DNA from: Deltaproteobacteria bacterium
GTDB taxonomy: Bacteria; Desulfobacterota; Syntrophia; Syntrophales; UBA8958
Direction of reading: 5' to 3'
Assembly: GCA_026388335.1 (NCBI GenBank)
Contig: JAPLJZ010000043.1
Location: 1-33,648 of the forward strand
Length of the DNA stretch: 33,648 bases
Every line of letters starts with the position of its first letter. Within the stretch, counting starts at the first letter, position 1. The notes under the pieces were generated by a model. The model searched no databases. It saw only the letters and a list, made by a program, of their open reading frames with translations, and had not been told where the DNA came from. Below, piece after piece: positions 16,052 to 23,751 of the stretch. Made by a program: the position numbers and the translations under genes.

Positions 16052-16083
16052 AGCTCCCCTTGAGGGGTGGGCCGGGGTGAGGA
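16052..16083. repeat. GC-rich intergenic repeat-like hairpin
   Basis: The gap between two convergent genes carries CCCCTTGAGGGG inside a wider GC-rich block. On the minus strand it resembles the widespread intergenic repeat CCTCACCCCGGCCC... found in many proteobacteria. It has no T-tract, so it is not a classical terminator. The identification is from memory and needs a genome search. Confidence 0.35.
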
Positions 16084-16093
16084 CGGGTCTCTT

Positions 16094-17431
16094 TCAGGGA
16101 GTAAATTCCGACCCCGCTCCTTTGAATAACCCATAACGCTGTATCTTGGAGCGCAGGGTCTTACGGTCGATACCCAGGGCCGTGGCAGCGCGGGTCTGAT
16201 TCCAGATGACGTTTTTCAGGCACTGGAGGACCTGATCCCGTTCTGCCTCCTCCAAGGGAGACAGCTCATCTTTTTCTCTTTCTTTTTTCTTCTGAAACCG
16301 GACCGGCAGATACTCCGGAAGGATCAGTCCGAAAGGGGACAAAAGCAGGGTCTGCTGGATGACGTTCTGCAACTCCCGAACGTTTCCCGGCCAGTCATAG
16401 GCCAGGAAAAGCTCCATGGCCTCATCGGAAATCCTGACCGTGGTGTATCCCAGTTTCTTCAGGAGGGATTCCACGAGTTGGGGAAGATCTTCCTTATGCT
16501 CCCTAAGGGGGGGCATGTGCAGGCGAACGACAAACCGGTAGAGGAGGTCGGACCGGAAGCTGCCTTTTTTGATTTCTTCATCGATGTCCTTGTTAGCCGC
16601 CGCCACCACCCGGACGGAAACATGACGTACCGTATGCCCTCCCAGGTGCCGCACCTCTCCATCCTGCATAAACCGCAACAATTTTGCCTGAAGCCCCGTG
16701 GACATCTCGGTGATCTCATCGAGAAGAATGGTCCCATCCTGGGCGGATTCGATCAGACCCTGATGGGCATGATCGGCGCCGGTGAAGGCCCCCTTCTCAT
16801 ATCCGAATAATTCCGACTCCAACAGGGTATCGGGAATGGCGCCGCAGTGAACAACCACAAAAGATTTGTCCCGGCGGATACTTAACTGATGAAGGGAGCG
16901 GGCGGTAAGTTCTTTGCCCGTGCCGCTCTCCCCTTCGATTAGGACACTGGCCTCGGCGTCGGCCACTCGTGCCACCTGCTTGTAAAAGTCGACCATCGTA
17001 GCCGAGGAGCCGATAAACTGGTGATCCTCCTTGACCTTGTGCGCTCCTCGGCCGCGCCGCTGGCGCAATTCCCTTACATCGAGAACCTTTTTTACCATCC
17101 CCCGAATTGCCTCGGGGGAGAAGGGCTTGCTGATATAATCCCACGCCCCGAGACGCAAGGCGTCCATGGTCGTCTCCAAAGACCCGTAAGCCGTCATGAG
17201 GATCACCGGCAGATCCGGCCACTTCTCATGGACGCGCTTGAGAAACTCCAGACCGTCCATCCCCGGCATCCGGATATCCGACATGAGGAGATCAAATTGG
17301 GACAGATCTTCGGCAAGTGCAGCCTTTGCCGATGTATGGTAATGAACGTCATACCCTTCCCGGGTCAGGGCCTCCTGGAGAAACTCACAGGCAACCTCGT
17401 CGTCATCAATGACCAGAACGTGAACGCTCAT
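16094..17431 (-). CDS. NtrC-family sigma-54-dependent response regulator
   Basis: The protein has 445 residues with the full three-domain layout: receiver (1-120, phosphoacceptor Asp52 in MSDIRMPG, Lys102 in SKPF), AAA+ domain (about 138-370, Walker A GESGTGKE at 167-174, sigma-54 contact loop GAFTGA at 214-219, Walker B TILLDEI) and a Fis-type HTH (about 395-436: AATALGIDRKTLRSKI). It should activate sigma-54 promoters when phosphorylated. The ATG lies six bases after the GAPDH stop, so it is the third gene of a GAF-GAPDH-regulator operon. A convergent membrane histidine kinase lies next to it and is the likely partner. A candidate sigma-54 promoter in this window (11783-11799) could be among its targets; that is speculation. 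Confidence 0.93.
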   Translation of the reverse strand: MSVHVLVIDDDEVACEFLQEALTREGYDVHYHTSAKAALAEDLSQFDLLMSDIRMPGMDGLEFLKRVHEKWPDLPVILMTAYGSLETTMDALRLGAWDYISKPFSPEAIRGMVKKVLDVRELRQRRGRGAHKVKEDHQFIGSSATMVDFYKQVARVADAEASVLIEGESGTGKELTARSLHQLSIRRDKSFVVVHCGAIPDTLLESELFGYEKGAFTGADHAHQGLIESAQDGTILLDEITEMSTGLQAKLLRFMQDGEVRHLGGHTVRHVSVRVVAAANKDIDEEIKKGSFRSDLLYRFVVRLHMPPLREHKEDLPQLVESLLKKLGYTTVRISDEAMELFLAYDWPGNVRELQNVIQQTLLLSPFGLILPEYLPVRFQKKKEREKDELSPLEEAERDQVLQCLKNVIWNQTRAATALGIDRKTLRSKIQRYGLFKGAGSEFTP

Positions 17432-17437
17432 GCCTTG

Positions 17438-18448
17438 TTAAAATCCTTTTTGGGCGATATAATTTGAAAGATCGGCCACCCGGCACGAATATCCCCATTC
17501 GTTGTCATACCAGGCCACAACCTTGGCCATGTTTTCGTGCAGGACCTGCGTAAATTCCAGATCGATAATCGAGGAATGCTCATTCCCCTTGAAATCCGTC
17601 GAAACGAGGCGATCCTCCTCACAGGCCATGATCCCCTTGAGGGATTTTCGTGCCGCCATGATCAGGACCTTGCGGAGGTAATCCGTGGTGGTCTTCATCT
17701 TCAATTCCGCCGTGAAATCGACGATGGATACGGTAGGCGTGGGAACGCGGAGGGAATAGCCGTCAAAACGTCCGGCCAACTCGGGAATCACCAGGCTCAG
17801 TGCCTTTGCCGCCCCCGTGGTCGTGGGAATGATATTCTGGCCCGCCGCCCGGGCCCGGCGGAGGTCCTTGTGGGCCATATCGAGGATCCGCTGGTCGTTT
17901 GTATAGGAATGGATCGTCGTCATCATCCCCTTCTCGATCCCGAAGACCTGGTGGATAACCAGAACCGGCGGGGCAAGGCAGTTGGTTGTACAGGAGGCAT
18001 TGGAGATGATGTGATGCTTCTGAGGGGAATACTGCTTGTGATTTACCCCCATGACGATGGTGATGTCTTCCTCTTTGGCAGGGGCGGTAATGATCACCTT
18101 CTTTGCCCCTGCCTGGAGATGGGCCGCCGCCTTGGGACCGGTGAGAAAGAGCCCGGTGCTCTCGATAACGATGTCCACTCCCTCGTCATCCCAAGGAATT
18201 GACGCCGGGTCGCGAAAGGCAAAGTTCTTGATGGGCTGGCCGTTGATGACGAAGGTGTCCTTCTTCACGACCATGTCGCCGGAAAAACGGCCGTAATTTG
18301 TATCATATTTGAACAGGTGGGCATTGGTCTCCACATCGAAGAGATCGTTGATGGCCGCGACCTGCAGGGTCTGCGGGTATCTCTCCAAGACAGCCCTGAG
18401 CACCTGCCGCCCAATTCTTCCAAAACCGTTTATACCAAGGCGAATCAT
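17438..18448 (-). CDS. gap: Glyceraldehyde-3-phosphate dehydrogenase (type I)
   Basis: The protein has 336 residues, the normal length. It makes 1,3-bisphosphoglycerate from glyceraldehyde 3-phosphate with NAD in glycolysis and gluconeogenesis. Seen: the Rossmann start [15 protein letters not shown], Asp35 (INDL) favouring NAD, the catalytic SNASCTTNC with Cys153, His180 (TTIHSYT) and [11 protein letters not shown] at the end. The start at 18448 is chosen for the AGGGAGGT site six bases upstream; an earlier ATG at 18475 would overlap the GAF gene. It lies between a GAF-domain gene and an NtrC-type regulator, not with pgk or tpi, which is unusual for a central glycolytic gene. Confidence 0.96.
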   Translation of the reverse strand: MIRLGINGFGRIGRQVLRAVLERYPQTLQVAAINDLFDVETNAHLFKYDTNYGRFSGDMVVKKDTFVINGQPIKNFAFRDPASIPWDDEGVDIVIESTGLFLTGPKAAAHLQAGAKKVIITAPAKEEDITIVMGVNHKQYSPQKHHIISNASCTTNCLAPPVLVIHQVFGIEKGMMTTIHSYTNDQRILDMAHKDLRRARAAGQNIIPTTTGAAKALSLVIPELAGRFDGYSLRVPTPTVSIVDFTAELKMKTTTDYLRKVLIMAARKSLKGIMACEEDRLVSTDFKGNEHSSIIDLEFTQVLHENMAKVVAWYDNEWGYSCRVADLSNYIAQKGF

Positions 18449-18461
18449 CGTCGCACCTCCC

Positions 18462-19025
18462 TTAATTATCATCAATGCGGTACTTGTGCGCCGTCATCAG
18501 ATCACAACGAACCTGGAGAATCTGATGGAGGCGGGCGTTTTCAATGGCGATGGCGCTAAGGTTGGCCACGGCCTGGAGAAACTGAAGTTCCTTCTCATGA
18601 AACTCCCCGACCTTGTCACTATAGACCCGCAGTACCCCGATGACCTTTTTCTCGACCATCAGGGGCACGACGAGGACCGACTTGATGCCCTCCGCCTTTG
18701 CCTTTTCTCCATACTGGAAACCTTTATCAGTCTGGGCGTCTTTAAGGTAGATCGTCTTGCCCTTCAGCGCCTTTTTGTCGATGCCGCTTTCCTCGATCAG
18801 GATCGGTCCCTTGTGAAGGTAAGCCTCGGAAAGACCGCATGCTCCCCCCAGGATCAGTTTCTTTTCCCGATCATCGAGAAGCCGGATGCTTGAGGCCTTG
18901 ACGTCCATGGCCTTCACTACGCACTGGACGATTACCACCAGGACCCGGGCCGGTTCAAGGGAGGCATTGATCACCCTGGCCACATCATACAGGGCGGTAA
19001 AATAATCCGTCTCTTTCTTTTTCAT
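18462..19025 (-). CDS. GAF-domain protein
   Basis: The protein has 187 residues and is essentially one GAF domain (about 15-165), with [20 protein letters not shown] and [20 protein letters not shown] as typical strands. There is no output domain and no membrane segment. The ATG at 19025 is chosen for GGAGGAGGT seven bases upstream; an earlier in-frame start would run into the palindromic repeat at 19053-19177. It ends 13 bases before the GAPDH start, so GAF, GAPDH and the NtrC regulator look like one operon. GAF domains bind small molecules such as nucleotides or 2-oxoacids; the ligand here is unknown. Confidence 0.88.
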   Translation of the reverse strand: MKKKETDYFTALYDVARVINASLEPARVLVVIVQCVVKAMDVKASSIRLLDDREKKLILGGACGLSEAYLHKGPILIEESGIDKKALKGKTIYLKDAQTDKGFQYGEKAKAEGIKSVLVVPLMVEKKVIGVLRVYSDKVGEFHEKELQFLQAVANLSAIAIENARLHQILQVRCDLMTAHKYRIDDN

Positions 19026-19052
19026 AATACACACCTCCTCCAAGTCGTTCTT

Positions 19053-19177
19053 GACGGCATCGTAAAAAGTCCGGATGCTGCGTTGCGCTGCATCCTTCGT
19101 CTCTGCGGCGTACGACAAGTACGCCTCATTCCTCAGGACTTGTGCGCCTTGCCTGCGGATCTTTTTACGATGCCGTC
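19053..19177. repeat. Palindromic intergenic repeat with nested hairpin
   Basis: Perfect 17-bp outer arms, GACGGCATCGTAAAAAG (19053-19069) and its complement (19161-19177), enclose a second small hairpin, GGCGTAC-GACAA-GTACGCC. The layout and the wording of the core resemble dispersed repeats that I associate with Syntrophus and Geobacter genomes. It sits between the aat 3' end and the GAF gene. A diverged core copy is proposed at 30953-31020. Confidence 0.75.
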
Positions 19178-19239
19178 GATTATGCCCAGCTTGTAGACTT
19201 TTTATGATTCATCATACTTTACTCTTTAATCTTTTTTTC

Positions 19240-20043
19240 TTATGATGACAATGATTTGTTGTTGACGAAATAGGGATCGGCATATCTGCGTCGGCAGGCG
19301 ACAAGAACGGGAGAAAACACATTTTCTGTCCCGGATGCCCCGTGGCCTTCCGCCAGAAAACACCAGCTTCCCCGCAGGGTCTCCTCAGCAAGGGCCGTGT
19401 TCAACAGACGCAGAAAACGACATCGAGAAATCATCTCCGCACCCAGGCTGTGCAGGTGGTCCGTATAGACCTGACAGTCAATGAGTCGAAAATCATATCT
19501 CGCCAGGGTTTTAACCAGAGTAATAAGCGCCGCCTTGGAGGCGTTAGGGACCTTCGTGAACATGGATTCCCCGAAAAAGCACTTCCCCAGGGAAACGCCA
19601 TAGAGTCCCCCCGCCAGAGTTCCCTCCCTCCAGGCTTCCACGGAATGGGCTAGGCCCAATTCATGGAGACGGATATAGGCCACCGTCATTGCGGCGGTGA
19701 TCCACGTCCCCTCCTCCCGTCCTTTCCGCGTTTCCTGACAGGCTGCGACTACCTCATGGAAACATTTATCGAAGGTCACGGTAAAAAGGTTTTTCTTCAA
19801 CAGACCCCTCATGCTGCGGGAGATTTTCAACTGGTCAGGAAAAAGGACAAAGCGGGGGTCCGGCGACCACCAGAGGATGGGCTCCCCCTCGCTATACCAG
19901 GGGAAGATCCCACTTTTGTAAGCCAGAATCAGGCGCTCCGGGGCCAGGTCGCCGCCGACGGCGAGAAGCCCCTCTTCGGAAGCAAGACGGGGCGGGGGAA
20001 AGACGACCTCTTCAGTCAGCCGGAATATGGGCATCGAGGACAT
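19240..20043 (-). CDS. aat: Leucyl/phenylalanyl-tRNA--protein transferase
   Basis: The protein has 267 residues, slightly longer than usual. It attaches Leu or Phe from aminoacyl-tRNA to proteins with N-terminal Arg or Lys, marking them for ClpS-ClpAP. Family motifs are plain: [33 protein letters not shown] (55-69), [21 protein letters not shown] and CFFGESMF. The ATG at 20043 (or 20034) lies inside the 3' end of clpA, with no Shine-Dalgarno, so translation is probably coupled. With clpS and clpA it forms a complete N-degron operon. Confidence 0.96.
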   Translation of the reverse strand: MSSMPIFRLTEEVVFPPPRLASEEGLLAVGGDLAPERLILAYKSGIFPWYSEGEPILWWSPDPRFVLFPDQLKISRSMRGLLKKNLFTVTFDKCFHEVVAACQETRKGREEGTWITAAMTVAYIRLHELGLAHSVEAWREGTLAGGLYGVSLGKCFFGESMFTKVPNASKAALITLVKTLARYDFRLIDCQVYTDHLHSLGAEMISRCRFLRLLNTALAEETLRGSWCFLAEGHGASGTENVFSPVLVACRRRYADPYFVNNKSLSS

Positions 20044-22270
20044 TTAGGACGATCTGATCATTCTCCACACCGGCGTGAACGGGCCCACCCGCTACCAGCC
20101 TTCCGAAAAGGACTTCCTCCACAAAGAAATTCTTTACCTTTTCCTGGATGAGACGGGCAATCTGACGGGCCCCGAAGTCGTCGGAATAGCCTCTGTCAGC
20201 TAACCAGTCAATCGCCGCCTCGGTCATATCGAGGGTAATATCCTTCTCGTCTAACTGTTTCTGGAATTCCCGGAGCTGCTTTTTCACGATATTGATCACA
20301 TCCTCCCTGGTCAGGCCATTGAAGGTCACCACGGCATCGAGACGGTTTCTGAATTCCGGGGTAAAGATCTTCTTGATCGCTTCGGTCACCGCTTGGCGGC
20401 TTATCCGGCGCTCACCGAAGCCGATTTCCACCCGGCCGATGTCCCGGGCCCCGGCGTTGGAGGTCATGATAATGATGACATTTCGGAAATCCGCCTTCCG
20501 GCCGTTGTTATCCGTCAAGGTGGCATAGTCCATCACCTGGAGAAGGGTGTTGAAGATATCCGGATGAGCCTTCTCGATCTCATCGAGGAGCAGGACGGCA
20601 TGGGGAGATTTCCGAATGGCCTCGGTGAGGAGCCCTCCTTCTTCAAATCCAACATAGCCGGGAGGGGCGCCGACGAGACGGGAGACGGTATGCTTCTCCT
20701 GATACTCCGACATGTCATAACGATGGAGAGGAATTCCCATGGACAGGGCCAATTGCCTGGCCAATTCAGTTTTCCCGACTCCCGTCGGGCCGGCAAACAG
20801 CAGCGAGGCAACGGGCTTGTTGTTATCCCCGAAGCCCGCCCGGGAGCGGCGAATGGCCTGGACAACCATGTCAATGGCCTGATCCTGTCCAAATATATGT
20901 GTTTTCAGATCCAGATCGAGGAAACGAAGCTGAGTGCTTTCCGATGAAGAAACAGACTTCTCCGGAATCCGCGCCATCCGCGCCACAATCCTTTCCATAT
21001 CTGCCGGGGTGATCGTAATGGTCCCTTCCTGATCTTCCCGGTACAGACGGGTCTTGGCGCCGGCCTCATCCATGACGTCGATGGCCTTGTCGGGCAGATA
21101 CCGCTCGTTGATGTGGCGGGCCGATAGCTCCACTGCGGCCCGCAGGGCTTCCTCCGTGTAGGAAACTTGATGATAGGACTCGTAGCGGTCTTTCAAACCC
21201 TTGAGGATACTGACTGTATCCTCCACAGATGGCTCGGGAATGTCAATTGACTGGAAACGGCGGGATAGAGCATGGTCCTTTTCCATACATTTCCGGTATT
21301 CATCATAAGTGGTGGCGCCGATGCATTTCATCTTCCCGGAGGTCAGGGCCGGCTTCAGGATATTCGAGGCGTCCATTGCCCCCCCGGAGGCGGCGCCGGC
21401 GCCGACGATGGTGTGGATTTCATCAATGAAAAGAACTACATTCTGAATCTTCTGGAGCTCAGCGATCACCTTTTTCAACCGCTCCTCGAAATCCCCCCGG
21501 TAACGGGTCCCCGCCAGCAGGGCCCCCATATCGAGGGAATAGATCTTGGCACCCTTCAGAGGTTTGGGGACCTTGTCCTGGGCAATCAACTGGGCCAGCC
21601 CTTCAGTGATGGCCGTCTTGCCCACTCCCGCCTCCCCGACATGGACGGGGTTATTCTTATAGCGACGGCAGAGGACCTGCATGGTCCTTTCAATGACGTC
21701 TTCCCTGCCGATGAGGGGGTCCAGTTCTCCCGCTTTGGCCTTCTCCACCAGTTCCGTCGTAAAGGTAGCCAGAACCTTGTTTTCCTTTTCCCCGGAGGCC
21801 GTCCGCTTGTCCCCTTCCGCCGTACCCGGTTTTTCCCTGGGCGCTGCGGCAATACCATGGGAAACGTAATTCAGCAGATCGATTCTCGTTATGCTCTCGC
21901 GATGGAGGAAAAAGGCGGCATAAGATTCCCGCTCATCGTAGATGGAAATGAGGATATCGCCGATATCGAGTTCTCCCTTCTGGGCCGAGGTGGTATGCCA
22001 GACCGCCCTTTCAATGACGTTCTGGAAACTGGCGCTCTGAACAGGCTCCGTTTCCTTTTTCATTTTCGGTAATTTGGTGGCAAAAAAATCTTCCAGACGC
22101 ATCTGTAGATTTTTTACATCACCCCCGCAGGCGCGGATAATATCACCGGAAGATTCAAAGAACAGGGCGGCAAAAAGGATATGCTCGGGGGTCAGGTATT
22201 CGTGAGACCTGAGCTTTGCCTCCGTATAGGCCGCTCTGAATATGGAATCAAGTTCTTCGCTGATTTTCAT
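20012..22270 (-). CDS. clpA: ATP-dependent Clp protease ATP-binding subunit ClpA
   Basis: The protein has 752 residues, the expected length. It is the AAA+ unfoldase that feeds substrates to ClpP. Domains: double Clp_N repeat (1-140), a flexible linker, AAA1 (about 165-410, Walker A GEAGVGKT at 212-219, Walker [10 protein letters not shown]) and AAA2 (about 450-740, Walker A GPTGVGKT at 494-501, [11 protein letters not shown]). The ClpP-binding IGF loop is at 616-618. The lack of a long middle domain separates it from ClpB and ClpC. AGGAG precedes the ATG by six bases. It follows clpS by 79 bases and overlaps aat. No clpP gene is in the window. Confidence 0.97.
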   Translation of the reverse strand: MKISEELDSIFRAAYTEAKLRSHEYLTPEHILFAALFFESSGDIIRACGGDVKNLQMRLEDFFATKLPKMKKETEPVQSASFQNVIERAVWHTTSAQKGELDIGDILISIYDERESYAAFFLHRESITRIDLLNYVSHGIAAAPREKPGTAEGDKRTASGEKENKVLATFTTELVEKAKAGELDPLIGREDVIERTMQVLCRRYKNNPVHVGEAGVGKTAITEGLAQLIAQDKVPKPLKGAKIYSLDMGALLAGTRYRGDFEERLKKVIAELQKIQNVVLFIDEIHTIVGAGAASGGAMDASNILKPALTSGKMKCIGATTYDEYRKCMEKDHALSRRFQSIDIPEPSVEDTVSILKGLKDRYESYHQVSYTEEALRAAVELSARHINERYLPDKAIDVMDEAGAKTRLYREDQEGTITITPADMERIVARMARIPEKSVSSSESTQLRFLDLDLKTHIFGQDQAIDMVVQAIRRSRAGFGDNNKPVASLLFAGPTGVGKTELARQLALSMGIPLHRYDMSEYQEKHTVSRLVGAPPGYVGFEEGGLLTEAIRKSPHAVLLLDEIEKAHPDIFNTLLQVMDYATLTDNNGRKADFRNVIIIMTSNAGARDIGRVEIGFGERRISRQAVTEAIKKIFTPEFRNRLDAVVTFNGLTREDVINIVKKQLREFQKQLDEKDITLDMTEAAIDWLADRGYSDDFGARQIARLIQEKVKNFFVEEVLFGRLVAGGPVHAGVENDQIVLNVLDAHIPAD

Positions 22271-22349
22271 TGGTTACTCCTGGTTCTCATGCCAAACTGA
22301 AGCGGGACGATGGAATGATACCCGGCTTCAGGATTATTTAACTCAAAAT

Positions 22350-22676
22350 TCATGCCTTTTCGTAACTGCACTTCAAGGGAAAACCCCGGTCTTTGGCCAT
22401 GGCGTGGACCCGGGATGTCTTGGTCACCGCTATATCATATGTATAGATCCCGCAGGCACCATGACCGAGTTGATGGATATCCAGCATTATTTTCGTCGCC
22501 TCCGCTGCCGACTTTTGAAAAACTCTCATGAGGACCTCGACGACAAAGTCCATGGCCGTATAATGATCGTTGTGCAGAATCACCTTAAACATCGCCGGCT
22601 CGTCCAGGGAGACATCGTCATCCGTATCGGTCAGGCCTCCAAAGCCAGGATCTTCATGCTGAGAATCGGGGGCCAT
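22350..22676 (-). CDS. clpS: ATP-dependent Clp protease adaptor ClpS
   Basis: The protein has 108 residues, the normal size. It binds destabilising N-terminal residues and delivers them to ClpA. The core FKVILHNDHYTAMDFVVEVL (30-49) carries the N-degron pocket residues Asn36, Asp37 and Met42, with His68 further on. In E. coli the matching stretch reads NDD, whereas here it is NDH. The N-terminal acidic extension is the flexible part that engages ClpA. It is the first gene of clpS-clpA-aat and is preceded by AAGG close to the ATG. Confidence 0.95.
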   Translation of the reverse strand: MAPDSQHEDPGFGGLTDTDDDVSLDEPAMFKVILHNDHYTAMDFVVEVLMRVFQKSAAEATKIMLDIHQLGHGACGIYTYDIAVTKTSRVHAMAKDRGFPLKCSYEKA

Positions 22677-22904
22677 GCCACCTTCCCTTCCAAGTCTTTG
22701 TCTCCTATTTTATGGATTGTTGCGAGAAATGCAAGGGGGTTTCAAAGAAAGGGGCTGATTATATTTTTTTGCAAGTTATATCGAGTGGATATATCTTCTT
22801 GAAGGCCTTTCTTAGATCATCATCCTTTTACAGAGCTGATTATTTTTACCCCTTCTGGTATAGAGACATTAAAGTTTTTAATCTGCATGGGCAGGAGAGG
22901 AGGC
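22677..22904. other. Divergent intergenic region, nothing definite
   Basis: It lies between clpS (leftward) and the truncated flavoprotein gene (rightward) and is AT-rich. TTGCAA near 22780 with a TATCTT 17 bases on is a weak rightward promoter candidate. I see no hairpin, gene or repeat that I would defend. Confidence 0.4.
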
Positions 22905-23192
22905 ATGGATAACATGAAAATCGCTTGTCTTTTAGGAAGTCCAAGACCGAAAGGAAACAGTTCCACCCTGGCCAAACGCCTTTGTGAGCGGGCGAAGGAG
23001 TTAGGAGCTAAGGTCCAGATGATTCATCTCAACAAATTAACCTACCGGGGATGCCAGGCATGCATGGCCTGCAAGACCAAATTAGACAAGTGCATTCTTA
23101 AAGATGATCTGGAATCGGTCCTGGAATCGGTCCGCGGTGCCGATGTCCTCGTTATGGCCTCGCCTATTTACTACGGTATGGAATCTTATTAG
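22905..23192 (+). pseudogene. Truncated iron-sulfur flavoprotein / NADPH-dependent FMN reductase
   Basis: Only the first half of the family is present (about 95 of roughly 200 residues). It has the FMN phosphate loop GSPRPKGNSSTLAK and the cysteine set CQACMACKTKLDKC that in this family holds a [4Fe-4S] cluster. It continues to VLVMASPIYYG and then ends after four unrelated residues, MESY. In intact members the next segment is the lid and dimer helix (-LKAFIDR-), which is absent. The loss point is near 23178, and the yjbQ-type gene starts 14 bases after the stop. A deletion or rearrangement is the likely cause. A start at 22905 has GGAG six bases upstream; 22914 is an alternative. The half protein should not bind FMN normally. 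Confidence 0.8.
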
Positions 23193-23206
23193 ACGGGAGT
23201 ATTCGG

Positions 23207-23680
23207 ATGAAGATTTTCAGCTACCCTTTGACATACGCTACGTCGGCGGGAACCGACGTCATTGACATCACCGACGACGTAGCAAGCAAAGTGCGGGAAG
23301 CGCGGATCAATGAAGGCCAGGCCCTCATCTCCGTACCCGGCTCAACCGCATCCATTACGACTATCGAGTATGAAAGCGGCGTCGTCCGGGACCTCGTGGA
23401 CGCCCTGGAACGACTGGCTCCGACCGGCATACCCTACCGCCACGATGCCCGCTGGGGAGACGGCAACGGTTACGCCCACGTCCGAGCCGCCCTCCTGGGA
23501 CCGTCGGTAACCATCCCCGTCACCGAGGGGCGCCTGGTCCTCGGGACCTGGCAGCAGCTTGTCCTGATCGACTTCGATAACCGCCCCCGCCAGCGGCGTA
23601 TTTTTCTTCAGATCTCGGGCGTGCGGAAATCCGTATCGGCAACCCACAGCGGGGTTACGTCTTCCGTTCCGAAATTTTAA
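23207..23680 (+). CDS. YjbQ/UPF0047 family protein
   Basis: The protein has 157 residues. Family landmarks are DVIDITDDV, VPGSTASITTIEYE, NGYAHVRAALLGPS (87-100) and LGTWQQLVLIDFDNRPR (112-128), ending in RRIFLQISG. It belongs to the subfamily that has VPGSTA where classical YjbQ has the HTTA histidine motif. YjbQ has been linked to thiamine-phosphate synthase activity and is often called a secondary enzyme; the physiological role is uncertain. About 19 residues after ISG have no counterpart in the family and may come from a rearranged 3' end. GGGAG lies seven bases before the ATG. Confidence 0.85.
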   Translation: MKIFSYPLTYATSAGTDVIDITDDVASKVREARINEGQALISVPGSTASITTIEYESGVVRDLVDALERLAPTGIPYRHDARWGDGNGYAHVRAALLGPSVTIPVTEGRLVLGTWQQLVLIDFDNRPRQRRIFLQISGVRKSVSATHSGVTSSVPKF

Positions 23681-23751
23681 GTTCTCATATCATACTTGAC
23701 CAAATGGGTCTTTTCCCGATGGATGATTTCATCGAAGTTGTAATGTCCCAT

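Noticed and set aside
23695-23720. GACC-N5-GGTC with following T's as a terminator for the YjbQ-type gene
   Set aside because: A four-base-pair stem is too weak to call.
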